Assembly: GCA_023853785.1 (NCBI GenBank)
Contig: JAJIRX010000496.1
Location: 496,001-560,000, forward strand
Source: Psilocybe azurescens
Taxonomy: Eukaryota > Basidiomycota > Agaricomycetes > Agaricales > Agrocybaceae
DNA length: 64,000 nucleotides
Reading direction: 5' to 3'
Shown here: positions 52,074 through 63,239 of the stretch, piece by piece
Position numbering within the stretch: position 1 is the first letter of the stretch
How the letters are laid out: every line of letters starts with the position of its first letter
Program-made: the position numbers and the translations under genes
The notes under the pieces: model-generated
What the model saw: only the letters and a program-made list of their open reading frames with translations
What the model was told of the DNA's origin: nothing
Database searches by the model: none

Positions 52074-55000
52074 TCAGGCATCCGTCCTGCGTGTCTTCTG
52101 GGCCTTACCGTCACCCGAACCACTTGCACTGGCACTGGCACTGGCACTGGCACTGGCCCCCGGCGCGCGAAAGCTCCTCGCACGTTCCGCCTCCTTGTCC
52201 TTCTCCGGCGACAACCCATGTTTCGTCCGGTCGTTCTTCTCCGGCGTGCGCATAAACGACGCCTCCGTGTCCTGGAGCTCGCCCGCGAACACTGAAAATT
52301 TCTGTCGATATTCCATCGCGAGGTTGTAGCCCGGAATTTTGGGGGATTCGGATCCGACTCGACATCTTGAAGAGTCTTGTCGATGAGATGGAGGACGATG
52401 TCGTGGATACAATGGTACTCCCAACTTTGCTGGTAGGAGTACGCAATGTGGAGGACCTGGGCCCACTGATAAACAAGGGATTTAACCTTTTCAAATGTGG
52501 GGTGGACATGCTGCAACGGTAACTGCACATGTTCGATTGACCTGTGAACACTGTTAACTAGAAAAGTTCTCTTGTTGCTGGAAAGGGCTGTTCGGTTCTT
52601 TTCAGTGAAAAGGTTAAAACCCATGGAACAACTTGAGAATTGGCATCGTCTAACTCCTCCCGTCGCATGCCACCACCACCTTGCCTCGTAATGATAAGGT
52701 ACAATAAACATGCCATAAATGATTCGAGATCATGAACAGCATGGTGAACGACAGGCTTCTTGCCGTCACGAAACTCGATGTAGGCAGTCGACGGAGACAA
52801 GAGCTCACAGCTCATAAAAGGATATGTCCCCTAGTAATAACTAAATGTCAGATGACCTACATCTTCAGAGTAAAACTAAAAGAAACTCACAGTATGCGAA
52901 TCGCTTTTATCCAAAGAGTTAGGCTCAAAATCCGGTCTCCTTCCAAGATCCAACTAGAAAGGTGGTAATCAACCAAGGATCAGCTCATTTACACACGTCA
53001 AATACCCCGATGCACATACCTGCAATTCCAGTGCCGGACTGAGTGTTTTGGCCTGAAGTATAGCATACTCATACGCATCTAGATCGTCATACAGAGCATA
53101 GGCTTTCTCAGACATAGATTCAATGTCGAGATATTGAAAATGTTTCTGTTTCGCCAAGATAAACTTCAAGGCTCTTGCCATCCTTTCCAAGCGTTCTTTA
53201 TACCCACTGGCAGAAGTATCGTTAGGTGTCAATGTTTTCCACTTTTGTGTATATTTTGCGTGATCGAGATCGATGAGCTTCCCTTGTGCGTTTTCCCAGG
53301 TGTAGGTCTTGGTGTTCTCGTCAAACTTTGGACAGATAATGAGGTTCCCAAGGCTGACATCGCCATGGAGAACTCCAGCCATGTACAGATCCTTGTGTTC
53401 TAAAGTCGAAGTCAGTGGAATTGTACATTGCTATGATAATACAACACAAACACTCACGTTGGATGGCGTCTTTGAAAAATCTGAGAAGCTCCGTTAGCGT
53501 CGCAAACATACTGATAGGAATTCCGGCAGAACACAACGATGTCCGTGACAGTACTCGATTCTGAATAGGACGTTGTACAATTACATTGCCTTGCAAGTAT
53601 GCCACGTCCTTGCGACAGAAAGATGCAATGGTCACAAACTGCTGTCCTATTCGGACATCTTCAAAGGATTCAACTTCATGCGATTGATTGGCCAGTTGCC
53701 ACATACGGCCTTCGTGGATGTTCCGTTGGGCGTATTCGCTGCTGCTGCTCGAGCTCTTCGTTTCCATGTCCTGGCTTGCATCGACGTCGGTACTGCCATC
53801 TGCAGAAGTAACTCCCTCTCCTCCATCAAACTTTGTATCGTCTTCTATTGCCCTCCAGCTCTGTTTAATGATGTATATCTGGAGGAATGCATGAGCATAC
53901 ATATAACATTTTCACTGTACATATGACATACCTTCCTCTTTCGGTCGCCCAACTTGACAGCTTTCCAGGCCATCGCACCTCGATCCGAGAAGGAAAACGA
54001 ACTCGGGCGGCTGAGTAGTTCGAATAAAAATACAATTCTCGGTCAAGCCCATGATCAGATGATGAAGCAGATGGCATTGATACCGCCCAGATATCTTGAC
54101 CGGGAGAGCTGGCGGCCCATTGATTGAAATCACGTTCATAAGACTGGACAAAATTATTCTCATTGATTTCAAACAAGTTTGAAGAATCGTAAATGGGAGA
54201 ATTAATGATTTTCATGGTGGTGTCCCACCCTAAATGTTCTGGATTGCCTCGCGCCAAAGAGACCATGGCATGTAGCAATTCGCAACGTCCCTAAATGATG
54301 TATTCGATTAACGACAATGTTCACCAGAGATAACAGCACTTACTTCTGGAGTCGATATGTCGCTGTATTCCGCTGTCGTGAATACACCTGACCGGTCGAC
54401 GAGAAACAGACCAAGCGTACTCTTACATAGAGTAAATCCAATCACAAACAGTCGATCCAGTTGTTCTTGAAGGATAGTCAGGCACTGGGTCACTAATTGT
54501 AATTGACTCCTTTGCAAGGTTATGTCGTTATCATCACCTCTGATTTCAGCTACAGCCCAGAATTGAGCCCAGAACAAATTTCGAGCCATTCTCTAGAGAG
54601 CCGATTCAGTACGAACGAACAGTGGATGCTGCGAACGTTCCTTACAAATCTGTCTTTGATCTGGGGCTTCTGCACGACATCATCAATCAGCCACACAGAC
54701 TTTAGGAGATGATAAACGTCTTACTAGCTCTTTCTCAACAGGCGACTCCTCGCCTGTTCCCTGCTTTCCAGTGAATGTGCTCGGTTGTTTCTGAAATTGA
54801 CTCTGAAGCTGCGCCATTTCATCCCCAAAGCGTTTGAGATGAGTGTGATTCGCCTCGTCTCCGATGACCAACCCTATATCAGCTCGATTATCGGCTGCGC
54901 TGCTGTCTGAATGGGAAGGGATAAAGTCAGCACAGTCGACCCAGCCCACACTCCGATTATTTTGCTGCGTGTCGAGTCCGTCATGTTGAGATACTCCGAG

Positions 55001-55378
55001 GAACTTTGATATTTCATTTCCGAGTTTGATGATGGCAAGGGCGGAATGCTTCGCTTTTGTTTCTAGATCTAGATCCTGTGTAGTTTTCTCCAGTTCGTTC
55101 AATATCTCGGTAACTGTTTTGCTTGTTCCAATATCAGCCAACTCATCGTCGGAAACATCTGGAAAGATTTTGGAAACAAATTCATTATTCTCGGCAAAAT
55201 GGAGTCGAGTTTTCAACATGTGCTTGATGTTTCTGAACATGTCCTTTGCTGTGGGTTGGCTGCTGCAAACATGAGGCGGAATCCAAGCGCTCATTTCATA
55301 GATTTCATTGATTTCCCTCATATCCGCCTCATCGAACAGGTGTTTACGGTAAATTGAGTCTTCCCATTCAAACGACAT
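52074..55378 (-). CDS. FunK1-type protein kinase, divergent subfamily, copy E
   Basis: Large FunK1 kinase in at least seven exons. The likely start is MSFEWEDSIYRKHLFDEADM at 55378; the open frame continues upstream but through a probable intron (GTAAGT...TTCAG) in the 5' UTR. Kinase marks: LFEINENNFVQSYERDFNQW region, SLCSAGIPISMFATLTELLR, catalytic loop LHGDVSLGN (HGD, not HRD), LIDLDHAK for DFG, GTYPFMS, then HAVHDLESFMACLLYLI. Between LDHAK and GTYPFMS is a roughly 100-residue insert instead of the usual 20 or so. The C-terminus has MEYRQKFSVFAGEL, an Ala-Ser run from a CACTGG repeat, and KAQKTRRTDA. Frame changes near 52345 and 54700 also occur in copy F, so they pre-date the duplication or reflect unrecognised splicing. 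Confidence 0.75.
52131..52160 (+). repeat. Hexanucleotide repeat (CACTGG)n in FunK1 E
   Basis: Five near-perfect tandem CACTGG units on the + strand encode an alternating Ala-Ser tract in the C-terminus of FunK1 E. The matching site in copy F (about 59216-59240) has fewer, imperfect units (CACTTG), so repeat number differs between duplicates. Confidence 0.8.
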
Positions 55379-56143
55379 CGGCTTCGTCGGTTTATTTTTT
55401 CTAAGGTGAAACTGAAGAATAAGGTCAGATTGTTTGGACATAGGATATACCAGTCTACTTACATAGTAACACCCGAGTCTGTAGGAATGATGCGCGATTT
55501 GAATATTCACGTTGCTTGTGAGATTTTCAAAGAACCTGCGCTTTTTGGGGGAGACACAGTATATAATAGATCCACAAGGCGCAAGACAGCCTTCGATGCC
55601 TGAATATGACAGTTTCGCGTTTCGTGAGATTGTCCGGAGAACACGTTGAGGCTGAAGACGAATCACGATAAACGGACTGGAACCGGTCTCAATGGAAGGT
55701 TGGTTGATTGGACTGATTGGTTGAAGAGATTATCGTAAGCCAAAAGAGAAACAACAACACACAATCTTTTAATGACTTCTATACATAAGTTTTCCATTCA
55801 ATCTACTTGGACAGTCAAGACATAGGCGGGTGCGAGAGTCACCTTGGGAGTCGTTTGGTGGGTTGTCTGATCGATTTAGCTGAACGATGATGCGCTCAGG
55901 TGGTTAGTCGTCGGTGCAACAGCACTGGGGAGAGTTCGAGTTCGAGGTTGTTGGTATTATATGAAGCCGAGAAGGTAATGGCTAATGGCAACTCATGAAT
56001 TCTGACATCTAATTAAGGAATTTGTTTCTTGACTAACAACTATGATCATGATTGGTTATAATTTAAGCATCAACCTTCACAAATCCATCAGAATAACTCT
56101 TTCCAACTCTTTCCAATACGCCGTTCTCCTTCATCATCTACTG
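55379..56143. other. Intergenic; FunK1 E promoter
   Basis: Includes 5' UTR sequence and a possible 5' UTR intron of FunK1 E near 55410-55460. The same region recurs upstream of copy F (62452-63239), except that copy F has an extra about 50 bases near 62820-62870. Confidence 0.5.
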
Positions 56144-56725
56144 CAGACGCAGATAACACAGAATGTGCTCTCGATTTTCTTGCAGAACTCTCGCAAGACC
56201 CAGAGCGGGAGGCGATAGCGTCGGAAATCCAGGGTAAAGCTTCAGAAGTCGTTCTTCAGATTTTTTACCGCGATTTGTCGAAACCGGGCGTTTGCCCACG
56301 CAGTCCTTCACTCGATCTACAGAGACGACGCAATTCGCCTTTCGCGGCCACCTCTGAAGAATGGGAAGTGCTCGGCCTCGACCAGCCGGAGAAATGGCAC
56401 CATCCGCTATGAAGTGTTGCTGAGGTGAGTCGTTGAATGCCTGCAATCTCCTTGTTTTCTAAAAGAATGGATATTTCATTCTCTCTTCACCACACGGCGA
56501 CGTCTTGCTCAAAGCCCTCGTGTCTCTCCCCGAAACATACCCAAAGTCCTCCCTGCCGCAGCTCCAACTGCTTTCGAAATACATCAGATCGTTCGGGGCG
56601 GATGCCAACCTCTTCGGGTCTATTCTGCGGACCTATATATCCGTGAGCGGCGTCGAATGGCTCGAATATACCGTATGTGTGTTTGACGGACTGCAGAATG
56701 TGCTGGACCGCGATATGACCTCAAG
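56144..56725 (+). pseudogene. Truncated RWD-domain gene fragment, unit 1
   Basis: Remnant of a gene whose product has an RWD fold, as in RING-type ubiquitin ligases and Gir2-like proteins. Recognisable pieces: FLAELSQDPEREAIASEIQG, an ATSEEWEVLG stretch, an intron at about 56424-56490, then LVSLPETYPKSSLPQLQLLS, SFGADANLFGSIL and VSGVEWLEYTVCVFDGLQNV. After LDR the sequence jumps to bases that lie about 150 further on in unit 2 (63823-63977), so unit 1 has an internal deletion. Frames are broken in several places, and no full-length partner exists in the window. It is probably a passenger of the tandem duplication. Confidence 0.55.
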
Positions 56726-57119
56726 CACTACGCGAGGATACAGCAGGAGGACTGGAAGATTTATGCGATATATTCTTATGAATGGGCGAATGCGGCTGCG
56801 ACTCAGACGACGGCGACGGCATATCCAGTATCGAGCCTTGCGGAGAGTTCGCACTCGAAATGCTCTGGCTTCCGCTCGACAGCGTGTCAACCCTGGAACT
56901 CCTGACAGAGCGCGGCGAGAGGGGCGTCGACCGCCCACGGTTCTTCGCTTTGGCCTTATCCTTTGCCCGTGTCCCCCGGCCACGAGCCCAAGCGTGTTCA
57001 CCGTCATCATCTTTTGCAGCGCCGCCAACTTGCGCGTCAGCGCCTCCTCCTTGATCGCCTCCTCGTCTTCATACTCGCTGTCCGAGTTCGGCGATCAGAA
57101 GTCGATCACACTGAATGTT
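56726..57119 (-). pseudogene. Fragment of an unidentified gene between RWD fragment and GST exon copy
   Basis: The - strand reads SEYEDEEAIKEEALTRKLAA then, after a frame change, TRAKDKAKAKNRGRSTPLSP and a Ser-rich stretch (SPQGSILDMPSPSSESQPHS). Composition suggests coding origin (acidic helix followed by basic and Ser-rich disorder), but there is no start, stop or domain. It is GC-rich compared with the flanks. It is not present in unit 1's counterpart upstream of the GST at 51.1 kb, so it was joined at the duplication junction. Confidence 0.35.
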
Positions 57120-57156
57120 GAATGACTGCAGTTCCACACAAACACAACAAACAAAC

Positions 57157-57351
57157 CTTGTAAGGGCCACCAAGCACCTCAAACGCGACCCACACCCTCT
57201 GCACAAACGGGCAAAAGCAGCTCCCGAAAAGCGTGATGTCCTCCTCCCGCTCGTGCGCCTGCGCCGTGGCCAGTGCCGCGCCCGTGCATGCCGTGTGGTA
57301 GACTCTCCCGGAGTCGGAGCCGGGGTTCGTAGATTTCTTAGACTCTGGCAT
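57157..57351 (-). pseudogene. Orphan copy of GST first exon
   Basis: Encodes MPESKKSTNPGSDSGRVYHT and onward to LGGPYK, then the same GTTTGTTTGTTG donor context. It matches GST exon 1 (50945-51145) but is two codons shorter. None of the later exons follow, and the microexon is absent, so no full GST can be made. Its promoter is also copied, so a short transcript is possible. Confidence 0.8.
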
Positions 57352-57742
57352 TACTTACTTAGCGTAGTTGGTTGTTGAGAGTTGTGCACTGCCTGGACGA
57401 CTCGGAGTGAAAGTCGAAGAAGAGTGCTCCAACGACGAGTATGTAGCGTGACCTACATTTAACATTATTATCATAAGCACTGTTAAAGAGAACATTCGAT
57501 TTCGCAACCTATATCTTACCACAGCGCGGTCAAATGGGACCAATATTGTACAGTAGAGTTGTAGCGTATACTACAGTATATCTAGACCATATTTGAACCA
57601 GAATTTTGAGCGTCCGGTGGCTGTGAACTGAATAATGTGCAAATCTATTGACGTTACAAGAAGCTAATGTTACAAGTACGGATATGGTTCATATTACAAG
57701 GAGCGATTGGATTAATGTCCCAAATGAAGTTATCTTAGAAGC
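57352..57742. other. Duplicated GST promoter and junction
   Basis: The first about 130 bases match the GST promoter at 51146 onward; the rest is unique. No gene seen. Confidence 0.45.
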
Positions 57743-58591
57743 CTAAATTCCAATGATGGGCTTGAACGCTTCATAACACCTCATAATATGTGACCTGGAA
57801 TCCAAAGGTTTCATTCCTTCGCTCCAACGAAGATTTGGCCTCGGTACAGTGGGCTGGTGCTTGGATACCACTGTCGCGTTCGCAGGGTAGAGCCCATGGC
57901 GGATGCTGTAGTCAAGTTCAGCAGTGACTTCAGTTTTGTAGAAAATCGGGGCTGTTCCGATCATGACAATGCCGGGAATAACCTGCTCCCAATTGACATC
58001 AGCGAACAATAACATGAATCAAACTCAAAGGGTGAGCACCCTGCATTGATGTTCAGGTAAACCAGCATTTACTCGAAGGCGATTGTTGTAAGAGAAAGCT
58101 GCAATACTCTCGGCGATCAGCTGCGGTTCTGCGTCAATGGCGGAAATTTCGCCTAGACTAAAACGTTTGTCCTCCTGAAGCAGCAACATGATGTCGTTTT
58201 CTTCACGGTCGATGAGACAGACATCCGTCTTAGTATGCCTCCATTCCCCGCATATGAGCAAAGGAATGTCCTTACGAGTACGAGCAACGCGATGCCGCCT
58301 CGCATAACTGAGCGTCCTGAAGAGCGCGACAGCGAAATCAACGACGGCAGAGTCCTCGGACGATGGAACCATCGCGAGCTCCAGTAGGTTTATCAGCTCG
58401 GCGTTCCTATCATCAGCCATGTCGGCTGCCCTTTCATTGGCCAAAAGCTCCTGATCAACGTGGGGTTCCGGGAGGCTGGGCACACCAAAGAACGTCAATG
58501 CATCTTGGGAAATGACGGTGATGTTGTACGCGTCGAGCTCGGCCTGCGTCCAGTCTCTCCCAGATTTTGCAGCGCGACTGAGATTTGCCAT
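57743..58591 (-). CDS. Uncharacterised Agaricomycete protein with PD-(D/E)xK-like motif
   Basis: Two exons, 58073-58591 and 57743-57982, joined in phase 0 through a 90-nt intron (GTAAAT...GAGCAG), give 252 residues. Starts MANLSRAAKSGRDWTQAELD. Conserved-looking parts: DFAVALFRTLSYARR, LLICGEWRHTKTDVCLIDRE, IMLLLQEDKRF, EPQLIAESIAAFSYNNRLR, VIPGIVMIGTAPIFYKTEVT. I recall this family as common in agaricomycetes without a named function. The series D (TDVCL), then E-D-K after a hydrophobic strand, with a following helix containing QLIAE, matches the layout of PD-(D/E)xK nuclease-like folds; this is inference. The frame is clean. It sits inside duplicated unit 2 and is absent from unit 1. Confidence 0.7.
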
Positions 58592-59168
58592 AGTACGATA
58601 TGACCTGCTTCGCAATAAGTAAGTAATAATTCAGCACAGAGCGGGATGATTCTCTACCGAATTACAGGGCAGCAGCCAGTGTGACGGTCGCAGTCAAGGG
58701 GGAAGTCCAACGCCCAACATGTCGGACCAAATAAGGAATATATGTATGCGGCGCTTGTGGTTTTCGTACAGTTTTCATGGACCTTGCACTCAGTCCGTTC
58801 AGGCTGTAATCAAATGCTTAAGCTTAAGCACAAGTATTCGAGTGACCACATCTATATTGTATTGTTGTAAATTCCCTAACCAGTAACAGTACGGCGATAG
58901 CAACATGCAAAAACATCGAAAACAGGTAGTAGCATATGGTAGAATAAATCAAACAATATGGGTGGATTCCGAACACGATCTCGAAGTACACCCATAAAAA
59001 TGAGAACGAGCTTCGCGACGGTCGACGATTCTACTTACGAGCCAGCGGCCACTCGATTCACAGTGACGGGTACGGGTACAGGAACGAGTCCGATGGGGTA
59101 ATATGGATGCGGGTGGCCTTGGGGTACCACTCGATCGACGACCTAGCAGAGCCTGAGGCCTTGAGGTC
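58592..59168. other. Intergenic; 3' flank of FunK1 F
   Basis: From about 58735 this matches the 3' flank of FunK1 E (from about 51630). No gene seen. Confidence 0.45.
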
Positions 59169-62100
59169 TCAGGCATCCGTCCTGCGTTTCTTCTGGGCCT
59201 TACCGTCACCCGAACCACTTGCACTTGCACTTGCACTAGCCCCCGGCGCGCGAAAGCTCCTCGCACGTTCCGCCTCCTTGTCCTTCTCCGGCGACAATCC
59301 ATGTTTCGTCCGTTCGTTCTTCTCCGGCGTGCGCATAAACGACGCCTCTGTGTCCTGAACCTCGCCCGTGAACGCCGAAAATTTCTGTCGATATTCCATC
59401 GCGGTGTCGTAGCCCGGAATTGTGGGGGATTCGGATCCGACTCGACATCTTGAAGAGTCTTGTCGATGAGATGGAGGACAATGTCGTGGGTACAGTGGTA
59501 CTCCCAACTTTGCCTGTGGGAGTACGCAATGTGGAGGACCTGGGCCCACTGATAAACAAGGGGTTTAACCTTTTCAAATGTGGGGTGGACATGCTGCAAC
59601 GGTAACTGCACATGTTCGATTGACCTATGAACACTGTTAACTAGAAAAGTTTTCTTGTTGCTGGAAAGGGCGGTTCGGTTCTTTTCGGTGAAAAGGTTAA
59701 AACCCATTGAACAACTTGAGAATTGGCATTGTCTAACTCCTCCCGTCGCATGCCACCACCACCTTGCCTCGTAATGATAAGGTACAATAAACATGCCATA
59801 AATGATTCGAGATCATGAACAGCATGGTGAACGACAGGCTTCTTGCCGTCACGAAACTCAATGTAGGCAGTTGACGGAGACAAGAGCTCGCAGCTCATGA
59901 AAGGATATGTCCCCTAGTAACGATGTGTCAGATAACCTACAACTTCAGAGTAAAAATACAAGAAACTCGCAGTGTGGGAATTCCTTTTATCCGAAGACTT
60001 GTTCTTAAAATTTGGCCTTCTGCCAAGCTCCAACTAGAAAAGTGTAGCTCAGCTTAGTTCTGTGTCAAGCACCCAATGTACATACCTTCAATTTCAACAC
60101 TGTTGGATCAAGCACTGTTGCAAATGTTCTAGCATAGCTCTGGACTTGGAAGTTTCTGATTTCAAGGGCTCTAAAAGCAGATAGCGTCATAATGTCTTCC
60201 CCAACATTTGAAAGTTCGCCATCGGCAGCCAGCAGAGTCAATTGCATAAACAAATCTTTGACTGCAGGAGACCCTGTGGAAACTGGGTTACGTGTAAATG
60301 TATCCGAAATTTGCGTGTGTTTTGCGTGATCAAGATCAATGAGCTTCCCTTGTGCGTTCTCCCAGGTGTAGGTCTTGGTGTTCTCGTCAAACTTTGGACA
60401 GATAATGAGGTTTCCAAGGCTGACATCGCCATGGAGAATTCCAGCCATGTACAGCTCCTTGTGCTCTGAAGTCAATGTCAGAAAGATTGTACAATTTATG
60501 ATAATATTGATAATATAACACAAACACTCACGCTGAATGGCGTCTTTGAAAAATCTGAGAAGCTCCGTTAGCGTCGCAAACATACTGATAGGAATTCCGG
60601 CAGAACACAAGGATGTCCGCGAGAGTACTCGATTCTGAACTGGACGTTGTACAATTGCATCGTCTTGCAAGTATGCCACGTCCTTGCGACAGAAAGATGC
60701 AATGGTCACAAACTGCTGTCCTATTCGGACATCTTCAAAGGATTCAACTTCATGCGATTGATTGGCCAGTTGCCACATGCGACCTTCGTGGATGTTCCGC
60801 TGGGCGTATTTACTGCTGCTGCTCGAGCTCTTCGTTTCCATGTCCTGGCTTGCATCGACGTTGGTAGTGCCATCTGGAGAGGCAACTCTCTCTCCTCCCT
60901 CAAACTTTGTATCGTCTTCTATTGCCCTCCAGCTCTGTTTAATTATGTATATCTGGAGGATGGCATGAGCATACATATAACGTTTTCACTGTACACATGA
61001 CATACCTTCCTCTTTCGGTCGCCCAACTTGACAGCTTTCCAAGCCATCGCACCTCGATCTGAGAAGGAAAACGAACTCGGGCGGCTGAGTAGTTCGAATA
61101 AAAATACAATTCTCGGTCAAGCCCATGATCAGATGATGAAGCAGATGGCATTGATATCGCCCAGATATCTTGACCAGGAGAGTCGGCGGCCCATTGATTG
61201 AAATCACGTTCATAAGACTGGACAAAATTATTCTCATTGATTTCAAACAAGTTTGAAGAATCGTAAATGGGAGAATTAATGATTTTCATGGTGGTGTCCC
61301 ACCCTAAATGTTCTGGATTGCCTCGCGCCAAAGAGACCATGGCATGTATCAATTCGCAACGTCCCTAAATGAAGTATTCGGTTAACGGCAATGTTCACTA
61401 GAGACAACAGCACTTACTTCTGGAGTCGATATGTCGCTGTATTCCGCTGTCGTGAATACACCTGACCGGTCGACGAGAAACAGACCAAGCGTACTCTTAC
61501 ATAGAGTAAATCCAATCACAAACAGTCGATCCAGTTGTTCTTGAAGAATAGTCAGGCACTGGGTCACTAATTGTAATTGACTCCTTTGCAAGGTTATGTC
61601 GTTATCATCGCCTCTGATTTCAGCTACAGCCAAGAATTGAGCCCAGAACAAATTTCGAGCCATTCTCTAGAGAGCCGATTCAGTACGAACGATCAGTGGA
61701 TGCTGCGAGCATTCCTTACAAATCTGTCTTTGATCTGGGTCTTCTGCACGACATCATCAATCAGCCACACAGACTTTAGGAGATGATAAACGTCTTACTA
61801 TCTCTTTCTCAACAGGCGACTCCTCGCCCGTCCCCGCTTTCCAGCGAACGCGCTCGGTTGTTTCTGAATTTGACTCTGAAGCTGCGCCATTTCATCGCCA
61901 AAGCGTTTGAGATGAGTGTGATTCGCTTCGTCTCCGATGACCAGCCCTATATCAGTTCGACTATCGGCTGCGCTGCTGTCTGAATGGGAAGGGATAAAGT
62001 CAGCACAGTCGACCCAGCCCACACTCCGATTATGTTGCTCCGTGTCGAGTCCGCCACGTTGAGATATTCCGAGGAACTTTGATATTTCATTTCCGAGTTT

Positions 62101-62451
62101 GATGATAGCAAGGGCGGAATGCTTCGCTTTTGTTTCTAGATCTGGATCCTGTGCAGTTTTCTCCAGTTCGTTCAATATCTCGGCAACTGCTTTGCTTGTT
62201 CCAATATCAGCCAACTCATCGTCGGAAACATCTGGAAAGATTTTGGAAACAAATTCATTATTCTCGGCAAAATGGAGTCGAGTTTTCAACATGTGCTTGA
62301 TGTTTCTGAACATGTCCTTTGCTGTGGGTTGGCTGCTGCAAACATGAGGCGGAATCCAAGCGCTCATTTCATAGATTTCATTGATTTCCCTCATATCCGC
62401 CTCATCGAACAGGTGTTTACGGTAAATTGAGTCTTCCCATTCAAACGACAT
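59169..62451 (-). CDS. FunK1-type protein kinase, divergent subfamily, copy F
   Basis: Tandem paralogue of 52074-55378 with the same exon plan: MSFEWEDSIYRKHLFDEADM start, LHGDVSLGN, LIDLDHAK, GTYPFMS and the KAQKKRRTDA end. Most of it is over 90% identical to copy E by eye. The insert between LDHAK and GTYPFMS is the exception: copy F reads TQISDTFTRNPVSTGSPAVK and onward to FATVLDPTVLKLK, with little match to copy E although the length is similar. A base is missing near 61829-61832 relative to copy E (CCGTCCCCGC against CTGTTCCCTGC), shifting the frame at the end of exon 1, so copy F may be broken there or misread. The same unexplained frame changes near the C-terminus (about 59430) and after exon 1 occur as in copy E. 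Confidence 0.72.
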
Positions 62452-63239
62452 CGGCTTCGTCAATTTATTTTTTCTAAGGTGAAACTGATGAATAAGGTCA
62501 GATTGTCTGGACATAGGACATACTAGTCTACTTACATAGTAACACCCGAGTTTGTAGGAATGATGCGCGAATTGAATATTCACGTTGCTTGTGAGATTTT
62601 CAAAGAACCTGCGCGTTTTGGGGGAGACACAGTGTATAATAGGTCCACAAGGCGCAAGACAGCCTTCGATGCCTGAATATGACAGTTTCGCGTTTCGTGA
62701 GATTGTCTGGAGAACACGTTGAGGCTGAAGAAGTTAAAAGGACTGGAACCGATCTCAGTGAAAGGTTGGTTGATTGGGCTGGTTGGTTGAAGAGATTATC
62801 GTAAGCCAAAGAGAAACGACAGGTTCGCAGCAAGAGTTTCAGATCTAACCTCTTCCAACGGAGAACGAGCGAACACACAATCTTTTAATGACTTCTATAC
62901 ATAAGTTTTCCATTCAATCTACTTGGACAGTCAAGACATAGGCGGGTGCGAGAGTCACCTTGGGAGTCGTTGGGTGGGTTGTTTGATCGATTTAGTTTTA
63001 CGATGATGCGCCCAGGTGGTTAGTTGTCGATGCAACGGCACTGGGGAGAGTTCGAGTTCGAGGTTGTTGGTACAGTATTATATGAAGCCGAGAAGGTAAC
63101 GCCAACTCATGAATTCTGACATCCAATTAAGGAATTTGTTTCTTGACTAACAACTATGATCATGATTGGTTATAATTTGAGCATCAACCTTCACAAATCC
63201 ATCAGAATAACTCTTTCCAATACGCCGTTCTCCTTCACC
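62452..63239. other. Intergenic; FunK1 F promoter
   Basis: Matches the region upstream of FunK1 E. No gene seen. Confidence 0.45.

Larger units (their letters stand above)
50930..56750. repeat. Tandem segmental duplication, unit 1
   Basis: Holds, left to right, the GST first exon with its promoter, FunK1 E and an RWD fragment. The same order recurs at 57140-64000 in the same orientation, offset about 7.1 kb. Identity by eye is above 90% over most of the kinase gene, falling sharply in one block near 52960-53265. Confidence 0.85.
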
